Source of the DNA: Gaiellasilicea sp963745775
Lineage (GTDB): Bacteria > Actinomycetota > Thermoleophilia > Gaiellales > Gaiellaceae
Direction of reading: 5' to 3'
DNA length: 64,000 nucleotides
NCBI GenBank assembly: GCA_963745775.1
Contig: CAVUYY010000007.1
Location: forward strand, 1-64,000
The notes under the pieces are model-generated. The model had not been told where the DNA came from. It made no database searches and saw nothing but the letters and a program-made list of their open reading frames with translations. Each line of letters begins with the position of its first letter. Within the stretch, counting starts at the first letter, position 1. The translations under genes were made by a program, and so were the position numbers. Shown in pieces: positions 51,478-61,863 of the stretch.

Positions 51478-52084
51478 TCAGGCGCCCTCGACGAGTGCGA
51501 TCCATTCGTGCCCGGGGTGCACCAGCCGTAGTGCGTCGCCGAGCCACTGCCGCCGGGCCGGCTCGAGGAGCGGCAGCGCTCGTGCCAGGTCCGCCTGGTC
51601 CTTCTCGCGAGCAGCGTGCTTCGCCTTGAAGAGCAGCACGAGCTCGGGCGCGAGGTAGGGGATCCCGTCCCGCGTGCGCTCGATCGCCTCCGCGACCGGC
51701 CGACGGAGGGCGGGATCGCGGCGGCACACCCAGGTGTCGCCCTCCCACGGCTCGCGAAAGACGTCGAGGCGCCAGCAGCCGGCCGAGCGATCCAGGCCCC
51801 AGGTCTGATGGAGCTCGTCCGACGCGTCGTCGATCGGCGTCACGAGCCCGTCGCCGACGCCGTACCACTCGAGCTCCGGCAGCGCCGCCCGGAGGACCGG
51901 AAAGCTCGAGCCGCGCGATCGCGAGCTCGAGATCCTCGTGCTCCCGCGGCTCGCCGCCGACGTACAGCTCGATCGCCCAGCCCGCCGCGACGGCCCACGG
52001 CACCTCGACGTCGCGCAGCTTCGGCGCGAGCTCGTCCGGGCTCCACGCGTCCCAGTCGTCGACGTGAGGGAGGCCGGCGCCCAC
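51478..52084 (-). CDS. Nucleotidyltransferase-like protein (one frameshift)
   Basis: This is a soluble protein of about 200 residues. The start VDDWDAWSPDELAPKL and the block VPWAVAAGWAIELYVGG with EHEDLELAIAR resemble the Pfam aminoglycoside 2''-adenylyltransferase-type fold, with the DLE pair as metal ligands. Near 51910 an extra base breaks the frame; the restored middle reads LEFPVLRAALPELEWYGVGD. The C-terminus ELVLLFKAKHAAREKDQADL fits this group. A resistance role is not implied; most relatives are of unknown function. The start is the GTG at 52084. It converges with the tRNA gene. Confidence 0.55.
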
Positions 52085-52119
52085 CGGCCGACGGTACCAG
52101 CGCCTCCCAGAACGGAGTG

Positions 52120-52153
52120 GAGCCCCGTCTCCGAGCATTCGGAGACGGGGCTC
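52120..52153 (-). terminator. Perfect 15-bp hairpin terminator after the MMPL gene
   Basis: GAGCCCCGTCTCCGA, loop GCAT, then TCGGAGACGGGGCTC. It lies 17 bp past the MMPL stop on the minus strand and before the nucleotidyltransferase gene, so it ends the MMPL transcript. Confidence 0.7.
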
Positions 52154-52169
52154 GTTGTCGTTCGGACGG

Positions 52170-54387
52170 CTAAGCGGCCGGAATTGCGGGCGACTTCGGG
52201 GCCGCCGGCTCGTGCTCGAGCCGGGGGAGCCACTCGAGCCAGCGCGGCAGGTACCAGTTCCAGTCGCCGAGCAGCTTCATCGTGGCGGGCAGGAGCACGC
52301 CGCGGATGATCGTCGCGTCGATCAGGACGGCGGCTGCGAGGCCGACGCCCATCTCCTTCATGTCGATCAGCGGCAGGATCGCGAAGACGGAGAACACTGC
52401 GACCATCACGATCGCCGCGCTGGTGACGACACCCGCGGTGCTCCTGATTCCGTGGGAGACCGCCTCGTCGGTCCCGAGGCCGCGGTCGTAGGCCTCGCGG
52501 ATCCGGCTCAGGATGAAGACGTGGTAGTCCATCGAGAGCCCGAAGAGGATCACGAACAGGAACATCGGCAGCCACGGAGTGATCCCGCCGTTCGACTCGA
52601 AGTTGAGGACGCCCTCGCCCCAGCCCCACTGGAAGACCGCGACGAGGATCCCGTAAGCGGCTCCGACGGAGAGCAGGTTGAGGACGATCGCCTTCAGCGC
52701 GATGACGATCGAGCGGAACGAGACCAGCAGGAGCGCGAACGCGAAGAGGAGAACGAAGGCGAACACGAGCGGCGCGGTCGTCCGCATCGCGGCCTTCCAG
52801 TCCTCGCCCGCGGCGGTGGTGCCCGTCACGGCGTACTCGACGCCGGCCACGGTGCCGACCGTCTGCGGGAGCAGCTCGTCGCGGAGCGTGGCCAGCGCGG
52901 CCACGGACGCCTCGTCCGAGCCGTTGCCGATCAGCGGGAGCTCGACGGTCGCGACCGTGTTGTCACGGCTGGCCTCGACCTGGATCGGCGTGTTGACCTG
53001 ACCGCTCTCGATCGCCTCTCGCCTCAGGTCTGCGATCGCCTGCTGAACCTCGTCCGAGCGGACGTCCGCTGCCCTGATCGCCACGATCGCCGGGTCGGGC
53101 CCGCCCGGGAACGCCTCGGTCAGCGCCTTGTACGGCTCGATCTCGGGGATCGAGATGTCGTCGAGACCCGTCTGCACGGTGTTCAGCTGGAAGGCCGGAA
53201 TCGTGAGCGCGACGAGCACTGCGGTCGCCGCGAGCGCCCACGCCACCGGGCGCCGGAGCACGCGGGTGAGCAGCGCGCCCCAGAGGCGGGACTCGCCGTT
53301 GCCCTTCTTCAGCCTGCGCAAGAATGGAACGCGAACCTTCTCGACCCGGTCGCCGAGCTTCGAGAGCACCGCGGGAAGCACGGTCAGCGAGCCGATCATG
53401 GCCACCGCGACCACCATCATCGTGGCGATCGAGAAGGACATGAACGTCTTGTCTCCCGAGAGGAACATCCCGGCCATCGCGATCATCACGGTGATCCCCG
53501 AGATGAGCACGGCCCGGCCGGAAGTGGCTGCGGCGGCCTCGAGAGCAGCGCCCTCGCTCCGGCCCGCGGCTCGTTCCTCGCGTTCGCGGCGGAGGTAGAA
53601 GAGCGAGTAGTCGACGCCCACGGCGAGTCCGATCAGCAGGATCACGGCGGAGACGTTCTCGTCCATCGGGACGATCTGGCTCGGGAACGCGACCAGGCTC
53701 ATCGTCGCGAACACCGCGGTGATCGCGAGCAGGAGCGGAACGGCGGCCGCGACGACCGACCCGAACACGAGCAGGAGGATCACGAGCGTGAGCGGGATCG
53801 AGACGAGTCCTGCGGTCTCGAGCATCTTGGTGAACGCCTCGTCGGTCGCCTTGCCGGTCGAGGCGCTGCCGGACTCGTCGATCGAGAAGCCGGAATGACG
53901 CGACTCGACGTCGGCGACAGCGGCTTCGATCTCCTCGATGTAGAGGATCGCCTCGTCGTAGGTGCCGAGCGGCTGGAACTCGACGATCGCCGAGTGGCCG
54001 TCGCTTGAGATCTGGCCGGAGTTGCCGGCCGTGAGCGGCGAGCGGAGCTTCCGTACCTGCGGGAAGCCGTCGAGCGTCTTCGTGACGTCCTCGATCGCGG
54101 CCCGGAACGCGGCGATCCTTCGCGGTCAGGGTCTTCGACTGGACGAGCACCCATTCGGCCTGCTCGTCAGCCTTGTCGAAGCCCGCGGCCTCGATCAGCT
54201 TGTCGGCGCGCTTGGCCTCGCCGACGTTCAGATCGGAGTCCTCGAGCTGCTTCGTGCCGACCGCCCCGCCGATCACGACCGAGGCGATCACGAACGCAAG
54301 CCAGCCGAAGACCGAGGTCTTCCAGTGGTTCGCGCTCCAGCGGCCCATCCGGGCCGCGAAGTTGTTCGAGCTCTTGAGCGGTGACAT
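52170..54387 (-). CDS. MMPL/RND-family transporter (one frameshift)
   Basis: This is a large membrane protein of about 739 residues, of the MmpL group of the RND superfamily, which exports lipids or drugs in actinobacteria. The N-terminus FGWLAFVIASVVIGGAVGTK is its first transmembrane helix. The first core is IVPMDENVSAVILLIGLAVG followed by VDYSLFYLRREREERAAG, and the second is FLFVILFGLSMDYHVFILSR with its (V/M)DY(H/S) motif; these aspartates carry the proton relay. Two periplasmic loops separate them. One extra base near 54115, in the first loop, shifts the frame. It starts at the ATG at 54387. Its cargo cannot be read from sequence. Confidence 0.85.
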
Positions 54388-54501
54388 TGCGTCGTCTCCT
54401 TGACAGAGGGGGTTGTCGTCACTCTCCGTCTGGGGAGCCGAGCCGGCAGTGGGGTGTCCAGGCCTCTTCGAGTGCGGCTAGCCGCACGCGGCGCGGGCGT
54501 C

Positions 54502-55692
54502 CTAGCGAAGGAAGGCGAGCACGGCCAGGACGCGACGGTGGTCTTCGGCGGTCGCCGGCAGGCTGAGCTTCGTGAAGATGCTCGTCACGTGCTTCTCGAC
54601 GGCGCGGAGCGTGACGAACATCCGCTCCGCGATCGCCTGGTTCGAGCGTCCCTCGGCCATCAGCTCGAGCACCTCCCGCTCGCGCGGGGTCAGCTCCCCC
54701 ACCGGGTCATGCTGGCGCTTGCGTCCGACGAGCTGGTTCACGACGGTGGGATCGAGCGCCGAGCCGCCCTCGGCGACGCGGCGAACGGCGGCCGCGAATT
54801 CGTCGACGTCGGAGACGCGATCCTTGAGCAGGTAGCCGACGCCCTCGGCGCTCTCCGAGAGCAGCTCGAGCGCGTAGCCGGGCTCGACGTACTGCGACAG
54901 GACGAGCACGCCGACGCCCGGGTGGCGCTCGCGGATCTCCTGGGCGGCGCGGAGGCCCTCGTCGGTGTGGGTCGGCGGCATCCGGATGTCCACGATCGCG
55001 ACGTCGGGGCGGTGCATCGCGACATGGCGGAGCAGGTCGTCTCCGGCGCCTGATTGGGCCACGATCTCGAAGCCCGCGTCCTCGAGCAGCCGCGCGATCC
55101 CTTCGCGCAGGAGGATCGAGTCGTCGGCGAGGACGACGCGGAGCGCCGCCGAGCTCGGCCGGGCGCGGAGCGGCGGGAACGTGTGGGAGCGCTCGTCGTC
55201 GAGCTGGAAGATCCGTTCCGGCTCGGGAAGGTCCGGGAGGGTGTAGAGCCCGAGGTCACGCAGCTCGCGCGCGACGAGCGCCGAGCGCGTCGCCTCCGAG
55301 ACGAGCACCTGTCCGCCGTGGCCCGCGCCGCAGATCCTGCTCGCCCGGTGAACGTCGATTCCGACGTAGCCGTCCTCTCCGAGCACCGGCTGACCCGTAT
55401 GGAGGCCGACGCGCACCCGCACGGGCGAGCCTGCCCAGGCGTGCTCGGCGAGCGCTCGCTGGGCGGCGATCGCAGCGGCAGCGGCGGATTCGGCGTCTCG
55501 GAAAGCGGCGAAAAGCTCGTCGCCGCGGCTGTCCACCTCGTGCCCGTCTGCGGCTCCGACGGCGTCGCGCAGGAGCCTCCGGACGTCTGCGAGCGCGACG
55601 GCCCAGCCGGCGCCGAGGTCGTGCGCATGTCTTGTCGAGCCCTCGACGTCGGCGAACAACAGGGTGACGGTGCCGGTCGGGAGCTCGCTCAT
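54502..55692 (-). CDS. Cyclase homology domain fused to a NarL-type response regulator
   Basis: This intact 396-residue protein has three parts. Residues 1-165 are a class III cyclase homology domain: LLFADVEGST with metal Asp15 and SRGDELFAAF with metal Asp58. The usual substrate-lysine position is D54, and the usual Asn of the transition-state pair is H115 while R119 is kept, so normal ATP cyclase activity is doubtful. Residues 184-300 are a receiver with D190/D191, phospho-acceptor D235 and K290. Residues 334-390 are a LuxR helix-turn-helix (LTPREREVLELMAEG, LRAVEKHVTSIFTKL). It starts at the ATG at 55692. The sensor kinase at 56121 is its likely partner. Confidence 0.85.
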   Translation of the reverse strand: MSELPTGTVTLLFADVEGSTRHAHDLGAGWAVALADVRRLLRDAVGAADGHEVDSRGDELFAAFRDAESAAAAAIAAQRALAEHAWAGSPVRVRVGLHTGQPVLGEDGYVGIDVHRASRICGAGHGGQVLVSEATRSALVARELRDLGLYTLPDLPEPERIFQLDDERSHTFPPLRARPSSAALRVVLADDSILLREGIARLLEDAGFEIVAQSGAGDDLLRHVAMHRPDVAIVDIRMPPTHTDEGLRAAQEIRERHPGVGVLVLSQYVEPGYALELLSESAEGVGYLLKDRVSDVDEFAAAVRRVAEGGSALDPTVVNQLVGRKRQHDPVGELTPREREVLELMAEGRSNQAIAERMFVTLRAVEKHVTSIFTKLSLPATAEDHRRVLAVLAFLR

Positions 55693-55705
55693 GCCGAGAG
55701 TCTAG

Positions 55706-55732
55706 GAGGGTTGGGCCTCTGGCCCAACCCTC
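55706..55732 (-). terminator. 12-bp hairpin between the small protein and the cyclase-regulator gene
   Basis: GAGGGTTGGGCC, loop TCT, then GGCCCAACCCTC, perfect. It lies 53 bp past the stop of the 75-residue gene at 55785 and 14 bp upstream of the start of the cyclase-regulator gene. It should end the small gene's transcript, and the regulator may then have its own promoter or be read through. Confidence 0.6.
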
Positions 55733-55784
55733 TTGGCACGAGCCCGGAGCGGAGAGCCCAGGTCGACTCTCCGCTAGATCCGGA

Positions 55785-56012
55785 TCACGCGGCCACGTCG
55801 AGGAGTTGCGGGTTCGAGCGGGCCGCGAAGGCGAAGGGGTGGTAGAACGCGTCGAGGGCGCGGCTCCGGTCTACTGCTAGCTCGAAGGTCGAGTCCGATG
55901 CCAGATGCAGGACCTCGACCGAGACCGCGTCGTTCGAGCGCGACCACCAGAGCGTGACGTCGATGCCATCGTTCCGGCGATTCGCGAGATCGATTCTGTC
56001 GTTGGCGTTCAT
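55785..56012 (-). CDS. Small protein of unknown function (75 aa)
   Basis: This short open frame has a good ribosome-binding site (AGAGGAC) before the ATG at 56012. The sequence starts MNANDRIDLANRRNDGIDVT and continues with LWWSRSNDAVSVEVLHLASD; it is soluble, with no membrane segment and no cysteines. I have a vague recognition of similar small actinobacterial proteins with unknown function. It stands between the sensor kinase and the cyclase-regulator fusion and may be co-transcribed with the kinase. Confidence 0.5.
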   Translation of the reverse strand: MNANDRIDLANRRNDGIDVTLWWSRSNDAVSVEVLHLASDSTFELAVDRSRALDAFYHPFAFAARSNPQLLDVAA

Positions 56013-56120
56013 GACCTGTCCTCTCTGAGTCCCGTGGCTTTGGTTCCTGTCGAGGACACGTTCTCACCGGCCGAGACCCCTGCCTGTGCGGGTCGCAGGC
56101 GTCCCGCGGTGCGGCGGGCA

Positions 56121-58962
56121 CTACTTCGCCGCTACCGGAAGCTGCGGCGCTGATCCGAGTGCCCCCGCCGAGCGGGCTCTCGACCTCGAGCGTCCCGTCG
56201 AGCGCCTCGACGCGGTCGGCGAGCCCGCGGAGACCGCTGCCGCCGGCCGCATTCGCGCCGCCGACGCCGTCGTCCGACACCTCGACCAGCGCTCGGCCGT
56301 TCTCGCGGCTGACGTGCACGCGCGCCACCGATGCCTGCGCGTACTTGGCGACGTTGGTCAGCGCCTCGGCGATCACGTAGTAGGCCGCCGCCTCGACGGT
56401 GGTCGGAAGGCGCTCGGCCGGCATCGAGACCTCGACCGGAACGGGCGACCGTCCGGCGAGTGTCGTGACCGCGGCCTCGAGGCCCCGATCAGTAAGCACT
56501 GCCGGATGGATCCCGCGAGCCAGCTCGCGCAGATCCTCGATCGCGAGTGCGAGCTCGTCGCGGGCGCTCTCGAGGATCGTCTCCGCCGCACCCGGGTCGG
56601 TCGTGATCCGGCCCTGCGCCAGCCGCAGCGAGAGCGAGAGCGCGACGAGCCGCTGCTGGGCGCCGTCGTGGAGGTTCCGCTCGAGCATGCGCCTGGCGTC
56701 GTCGGCCGCCTGGACGATCCGCGAACGCGAGGCTCGCACCTCCTCCTCCTGGCGCTTGCGCTCCGTGATGTCCGCGAACAGCGCCATGTGGCTGATCACC
56801 TCGCCTGTGACGTCCCGGATCGGGGCAGCGGAGATCTCGACCTCGATCAACGCTCCGTCCTTGCGAATCCGCCTGCTCTCGACACCCGTGTAGACCTCGC
56901 CGTCGCGAACGCGCCGGAAGAGCTCGGCGAGCTCGGTCGCGCGCTCCGGGGGTTGATGCCTGGCAGGGCCGCCGAGCACCTCCTCGGCGCTCCAGCCGAA
57001 GATCCGCTCGGCCGCCCGGTTCCAGCGGGTGATCGTGTCGTCGAGCGCGTACTCCACGATCGCGACCGGCGAAGCCTCGATCGCCGCCCGCAGCCGCTCC
57101 TCGCTCGAGCGGAGCGCGCTCTCGCGACGCTTGCGCTCGGTGGCGTCCTCGCCGGTGATGACGACGAGCTTCGGGTCGCTCGGATGGCTGATCGGGGTGG
57201 CGGCCCAGGCGACGAGCAGCGGCTCCCCCTCGCGTGGCAGCCAGCGCGATTCGAGGCCTCTGCGCGCGACCCCATTTGCCGCGGCAGCGATCGCCATGCG
57301 CGCGGCGTAGTCGTCGTCGGGGTGGACGAACTGGAGGAAGCTGCGCCGCGTCGTCTCGTCGGTCGTCCAGCCGAAGGTCTCCCGGAACGCGTGGTTGACG
57401 CCGTCCGAGACGATCTGACCCTCGCGGTCGGTGAGCACGATCAGGCTCGGGATCGAGTCGCCCATCGCGTCGAGGAAGTCGCGTTCCCCCTGCAGCTCGA
57501 GCTCGCGACGCTTGCGCTCGGTCACGTCGAGGCCGCCGCAGATGATGTTGCGAACCTCGCCGTCCTCGTCGCGGAGAGGAGCCGTCGACCAGGCGATCAC
57601 GAGCTCCTCGCCGCGCCGGTTCACGAACGCGTTCTCGTAGTCGCTCGGCAGGTGCTCGGGATCCGCGAGGTAGCGCTCCCGCACGGCGTCGCGCTCCTCG
57701 GCTGAGATGAAGACGTCCCAGAAGTACTGGTTCCGGACCTCCTCGATGTTCTCGTAACCGCTCGCGCGCTCGCAGGCCGTGTTGAAGTTGGCGATCCGGC
57801 CGTCGAGCTCGAGCGACATGAGCAACGATGGGGCGGTGTTGACGATCGTCTCGAGGAAGTCGTACTGCGCGCGAAGCTCGGCCTGGAGCTGCTCGTTGGC
57901 GAGCCAGAGACCCGCCGCGGCCGCGGCCGCGTCGACGAGCTCGGGCTCGTCCGCGAGCGAGGGATCATGGAGCAGGGCGGCGACCCGTTTGCCATTGAGC
58001 TCGACGTAGCGGGTGGTTCGCGGACCGCCCTCGTCGACGAAGACGTTGCCGTCGTGCCAGACGAACTGCTCGCGCTGGGGAAGCCAGTAGACGATGTCGA
58101 GGGAGGGATCGTGAAGGGCTCGGGCGAGGGCGTCCCGCAGCGAGGAGCCTCCGGCGGCGAGGTCGAGGAGGAGCTCGCCGACGGCCGAGCGGGCGAGCCG
58201 AGCCCGCAGCACCCCGGCTAGGAAGGCGATCGGTACGGTCGCGAAGGTCGCGAGGAAGAGGAGCTCGAGCTGCTCCGCGGCTCGGTCGGAGAAGATGCCG
58301 GCTGCGAGCTCCCCGACTGCCAGCAGCATGGCCAGCGCACCCGTCACGATCACGGGTCCGAGCACGCGACGGAGAGCCGGAGACGAGCGCCGGAAGCGGC
58401 GGCCCACGGTCGCCAGGATGGCTCCGATCAGGACGAGCGCGAGCCCGGTGACAGTCAGCTGCGTCACCGTCTGCGCCGTGGCGTCGTTCGTGACGGCCAG
58501 CGTGCTGAGGCAGGTGGCACAGTCGGGATCCGGCCGCTCCTCGACGAGCAGGAGCGCGACGCTGCCGAGCAGCGTCAGCGCGTAGGTCGCCACGACGAGA
58601 TAGGCGTCGCGCCGCCTGCCGAGCTTCCCCCACGGAAACGCGAGCAGCAGATGGACGAACGCGCCGAAGACCACGGTGCTCAGCGCGATCCCGATCGTGA
58701 AGACCCAGTCGTTGTTCGACTCGACGAGAGCGTTGAGGAACCAGAGATAGCCGACGGTCAGCAGCAGGACGCCGGTGCGGTTTTCGGGACGCCGCCACAA
58801 CGCGACGAGGCCGCTGGCGACGAAGCTGAGGCCCGCGGTGAGCACAAACGCGAGCGTCGCGGCGGGATTGTCCTCGTGCTCGCTCGCGAGCACGAGCCAC
58901 GTCGCGCCGGCTGCGAGCAGGACTGCGCCCGCAGCCGCCCCCGCAAGGACGCGAGCGCTCAT
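56121..58962 (-). CDS. Membrane sensor kinase with three PAS domains (HisKA_3; one frameshift at 3' end)
   Basis: This is a sensor kinase of about 947 residues. Residues 1-275 hold about eight transmembrane helices (LVLASEHEDNPAATLAFVLT, LNALVESNNDWVF). Three PAS/PAC units follow, each ending in a DVTERKRR-like motif. The dimerisation domain has RNLHDGAQQRLVALSLSL with the phospho-accepting His, typical of the NarX/HisKA_3 class. The ATP-binding part is DDGVGGANAAGGSGLRGLAD and GTLEVESPLGGGTRI. One extra base near 56145 restores PQLPVAAK before the TAG. The start ATG 58962 overlaps the receiver gene by 4 bp. HisKA_3 kinases pair with NarL-type regulators, such as the fusion at 54502. Confidence 0.85.
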
Positions 58963-59312
58963 CCGAGCAGTTGGCTCAGCGCCGCTCCGGAGAGCTCGTC
59001 CTTCGGGATGAAGCCGCGTGCGCCGCACTCCGCCACGAGCGTCCCATAGTCGCACGCCTCGCGGCTCGAGACGAGCACGACGAGCGGCCCGGAGCCGTTT
59101 CGATGCAACCTCGAGCTGACGGCGAAGCCGTCCATGTCGGGGAGCTGCACGTCCAGGAGCAGCACGTCCGGCTCGAGCTCGCGTGCCTTCGCCAACGCGG
59201 CCGCTCCGTCCGCCGCCTCGCCGACCACCTCGTAACCGTCCGCCTCGAGGATCGCGCGCGCCGAGGCGCGGAAGCTCGGGTGGTCGTCCACGATCAGGAC
59301 GGTGATCGGCAT
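58959..59312 (-). CDS. Single-domain response regulator
   Basis: This intact 117-residue protein is a receiver alone. Acidic pair: VLIVDDHPSFR; phospho-acceptor Asp: DVLLLDVQLPDMDGF; Ser/Thr and Lys: VVLVSSREA and GFIPKDELSGA. It has no output domain, so it acts by protein contact, for instance as a phosphate relay between the hybrid kinase upstream and the sensor kinase downstream. The ATG at 59312 is preceded by a 103-bp gap after the hybrid kinase. It overlaps the sensor kinase by 4 bp. Confidence 0.8.
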   Translation of the reverse strand: MPITVLIVDDHPSFRASARAILEADGYEVVGEAADGAAALAKARELEPDVLLLDVQLPDMDGFAVSSRLHRNGSGPLVVLVSSREACDYGTLVAECGARGFIPKDELSGAALSQLLG

Positions 59313-59415
59313 GGACAAATCCTCGCAGAGGCGCGGCCGATCCGAGGTGCGGCTATCCACACGGTTCGCGGACGCATTTCGGAACCCGTCCAGCAAGAGC
59401 CGGCCGCGAGCCGGC

Positions 59416-61863
59416 TCAGCGCGTGCCTGCGCGCCGGCCGCGTGGCGCGCGCTTCGCCGGCGCGCGCTTCGCCGGCGGCTGCTTCGCTGCGGGCAGCTCG
59501 ACGACGAAGCTCGAGCCCACGCCGGGCTGGGACTCGACCCAGATCGAGCCGTCCATCCGGCGGACGAGCTCGCGGCAGATGTAGAGCCCAAGGCCTGTGC
59601 CGCCGATCCCTCGGGTCATGTCCGGATCGAGCCGGTAGAACTTCTCGAAGATCCGGCGGTGCTCGGAGGCGGGAATCCCGAGCCCGCGATCGGCGATCAC
59701 GAACCGGATCAGCGAGTCGGCCTGGCCCACGCGGAGCACGACCTCCCCGCCGTCGGGCGAGTACTTGATCGCGTTGTCGACGAGGTTGACGAGCACCTGC
59801 TGGAGCTGGCCTCGATCGGCCGCGACGGGTGCGAGCGGCTTCGGTGCGTCCAGCTCGAGCGCGATCGTGTCCGGCACATGGGTTCTGGCCGTGTCGAGCA
59901 CCGCCGCTGCGAGCTCGACGGCGTCGCAGTGCTCGATCGAGACCGGTAGTCGTCCCGAGTCGAGATGGCTGGAGAGCAGCAGGTCGTTGACGATCACGGC
60001 GAGGCGGTCGGATTCGGTCGCGATCACGCCGAGCAACTCGTCCTTGACCGAGTCGTCGAGGTCGAGGTCCGTGCGCCGGATCGTCTGCGCGGAGCCGTAG
60101 ATCGCAGCGAGCGGCGTCCGCAGCTCGTGCGACACGGTCGCCACGAACTCCGCCTTCAGCTCCTCGAGCACGCGCTCCTCCGTCAGATCCCGAAACGCGT
60201 AGACGATCCCCTCGTCGACGCCCACGCCGGACGCGGAGAGCCAGAGCTCCCGGTCGACGAGCTCGACCGGCACCGTCTCCGTGCGAACCGGGGAGCCAGG
60301 CCCGCTCGCCACCGGGATCAGCGGCGCAATCTCGTCCCACTGGCGAACGACGTCCACCATCCGCCGACCCACGACCCGTGCCTCGGGGAGCCCCGTGATG
60401 GCCGACGCGGCCGTGTTCCAGAGCCGGATCACACCCTCGCGATCGACGAGCACGACGGCATCGCCGACGGCGGCGAGGACGCGAGCCGCACGACCCCGCC
60501 GCTCCGACTCCTCGAAGAGCCGGGCGTTGTCGATCGCTGCTGCCGCGTGTCTCGCCAGCTCTTCTGCGACTGCCAGATGCGATTCGTCGTAGGTGCGGCC
60601 CGAGTCGGCGGAGGTGACGAGAGTGATCGCGCCGAAGGCCTGGCCGCGCGCGACGAGCGGCACGGAGATGTACGAGCGCAGCTCGAGCGACCGCAAGATC
60701 TCGAGTTGCGACTCGTCGGCGGCAAAGCCCGGAAGCAGGTCGTCCGTCAGCTCGGGAATGAGGATCGGCCCGGCCTCCCGAATCGCGACGGCGGCGCCTT
60801 CGGCTCCGTCCCCGTCGAACGACTGAGGTTCGAGCTCCTTGACGAGGACGAGCTTGAGCGGGTCGACGTGGACGAGCGCCAGTCGCTCGAGCCGGCCCTC
60901 GACGAGCACGTCGACGGCGCAGAAGTCGGCGACCCGAGGCACTGCGAGCCGCGCTGCGTCCTGGAGCGTCCGCGCGTAGTCGAGCGAGCTACCGAGGACC
61001 CAACCGGCCTCGGCGAGGAAGCGCTGGCGATCCTCAGCGGCGCGGCGGTCGTCGACATCGGTATTCGTGCCGAACCAGCGCACGATCCCGCCGGTCTCGT
61101 CGCGCATCGGCAGCGCGCGAGCGAGATGCCACCGCCACGCCCCGTCGCTCGCGCGCGCGATTCGGAACTCGGACTCGTAGGGGTCGCCGGTGGCGAGTGC
61201 CTCGGACCAACGCGCGAACATCAAGGAGACGTCGTCGGGGTGGATCACGTCGTCCCAGCCCGTTCGCAGCAGCTCCTCCGAGGAGCGCCCGAAGTACTCG
61301 ATCACCCGCTCGTTGACGTAGTCGAGGTTGCCGCTCGGCAGAGCCGTCCACACCTGCTGCGGAATCGAGTCGCCGAGGAAGCGGTAGCGCGCCTCGCTTT
61401 CGCGCTCGAGTGCGGCGAGCTCCTGCTCGCGCAGGAGCTCGGCCTGCCGGCCCAGCTCGACGGTCTTCTGCCAGAGCTCGACGAAGACCGCGACCTTCGT
61501 GCGCAGCACGTCGGGATCGAACGGCTTGAGGAGGTAGTCGACGGCGCCGGACTCGTAGCCCTTGAAGACGTTCTCGGCATCCTTCGAGATCGCGGTCAGG
61601 AAGATGATCGGGATGTGCCGGTTGCGCTCGCGCTGCTTGATCAGGTCGGCGGTCTCGAAGCCGTCCAGGCCCGGCATCTGGACGTCGAGCAGGATCAGCG
61701 CGAACTCGTCGCCGAGCAGCTGGCGGAGCGCCTCCTCGCCCGAACCCGCTCGCACGAGCTCCTGTCCGAGCGGCTCCAGGATCGCCTCGAGCGCGAGCAG
61801 GTTCTCGGGCGTGTCGTCGACGCAGAGGATCTTGGCTTTCGAAGTCAGCGCCCGATCGCTCAT
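59416..61863 (-). CDS. Hybrid histidine kinase: REC-PAS-GAF-PAS-HisKA-HATPase
   Basis: This intact protein of about 815 residues has an N-terminal receiver (VDDTPENLLALEAIL, phospho-acceptor in ALILLDVQMPGLDGF). A PAS domain follows (NLDYVNERVIEYFGRSSEE), then a GAF domain (PRVADFCAVDVLVEG). A second PAS domain (VLVDREGVIRLWNTAASAIT) precedes the kinase core with H-box ATVSHELRTPLAAIYGS and ATPase motifs NAIKYSPDGG, DRGLGIPASE and GGTGLGLYICREL. It has no membrane segment, so it is cytoplasmic. The C-terminal tail PAKRAPAKRAPRGR is basic and encoded by a tandem repeat. It starts at the ATG at 61863, overlapping cheB by 4 bp. Confidence 0.9.
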   Translation of the reverse strand: MSDRALTSKAKILCVDDTPENLLALEAILEPLGQELVRAGSGEEALRQLLGDEFALILLDVQMPGLDGFETADLIKQRERNRHIPIIFLTAISKDAENVFKGYESGAVDYLLKPFDPDVLRTKVAVFVELWQKTVELGRQAELLREQELAALERESEARYRFLGDSIPQQVWTALPSGNLDYVNERVIEYFGRSSEELLRTGWDDVIHPDDVSLMFARWSEALATGDPYESEFRIARASDGAWRWHLARALPMRDETGGIVRWFGTNTDVDDRRAAEDRQRFLAEAGWVLGSSLDYARTLQDAARLAVPRVADFCAVDVLVEGRLERLALVHVDPLKLVLVKELEPQSFDGDGAEGAAVAIREAGPILIPELTDDLLPGFAADESQLEILRSLELRSYISVPLVARGQAFGAITLVTSADSGRTYDESHLAVAEELARHAAAAIDNARLFEESERRGRAARVLAAVGDAVVLVDREGVIRLWNTAASAITGLPEARVVGRRMVDVVRQWDEIAPLIPVASGPGSPVRTETVPVELVDRELWLSASGVGVDEGIVYAFRDLTEERVLEELKAEFVATVSHELRTPLAAIYGSAQTIRRTDLDLDDSVKDELLGVIATESDRLAVIVNDLLLSSHLDSGRLPVSIEHCDAVELAAAVLDTARTHVPDTIALELDAPKPLAPVAADRGQLQQVLVNLVDNAIKYSPDGGEVVLRVGQADSLIRFVIADRGLGIPASEHRRIFEKFYRLDPDMTRGIGGTGLGLYICRELVRRMDGSIWVESQPGVGSSFVVELPAAKQPPAKRAPAKRAPRGRRAGTR

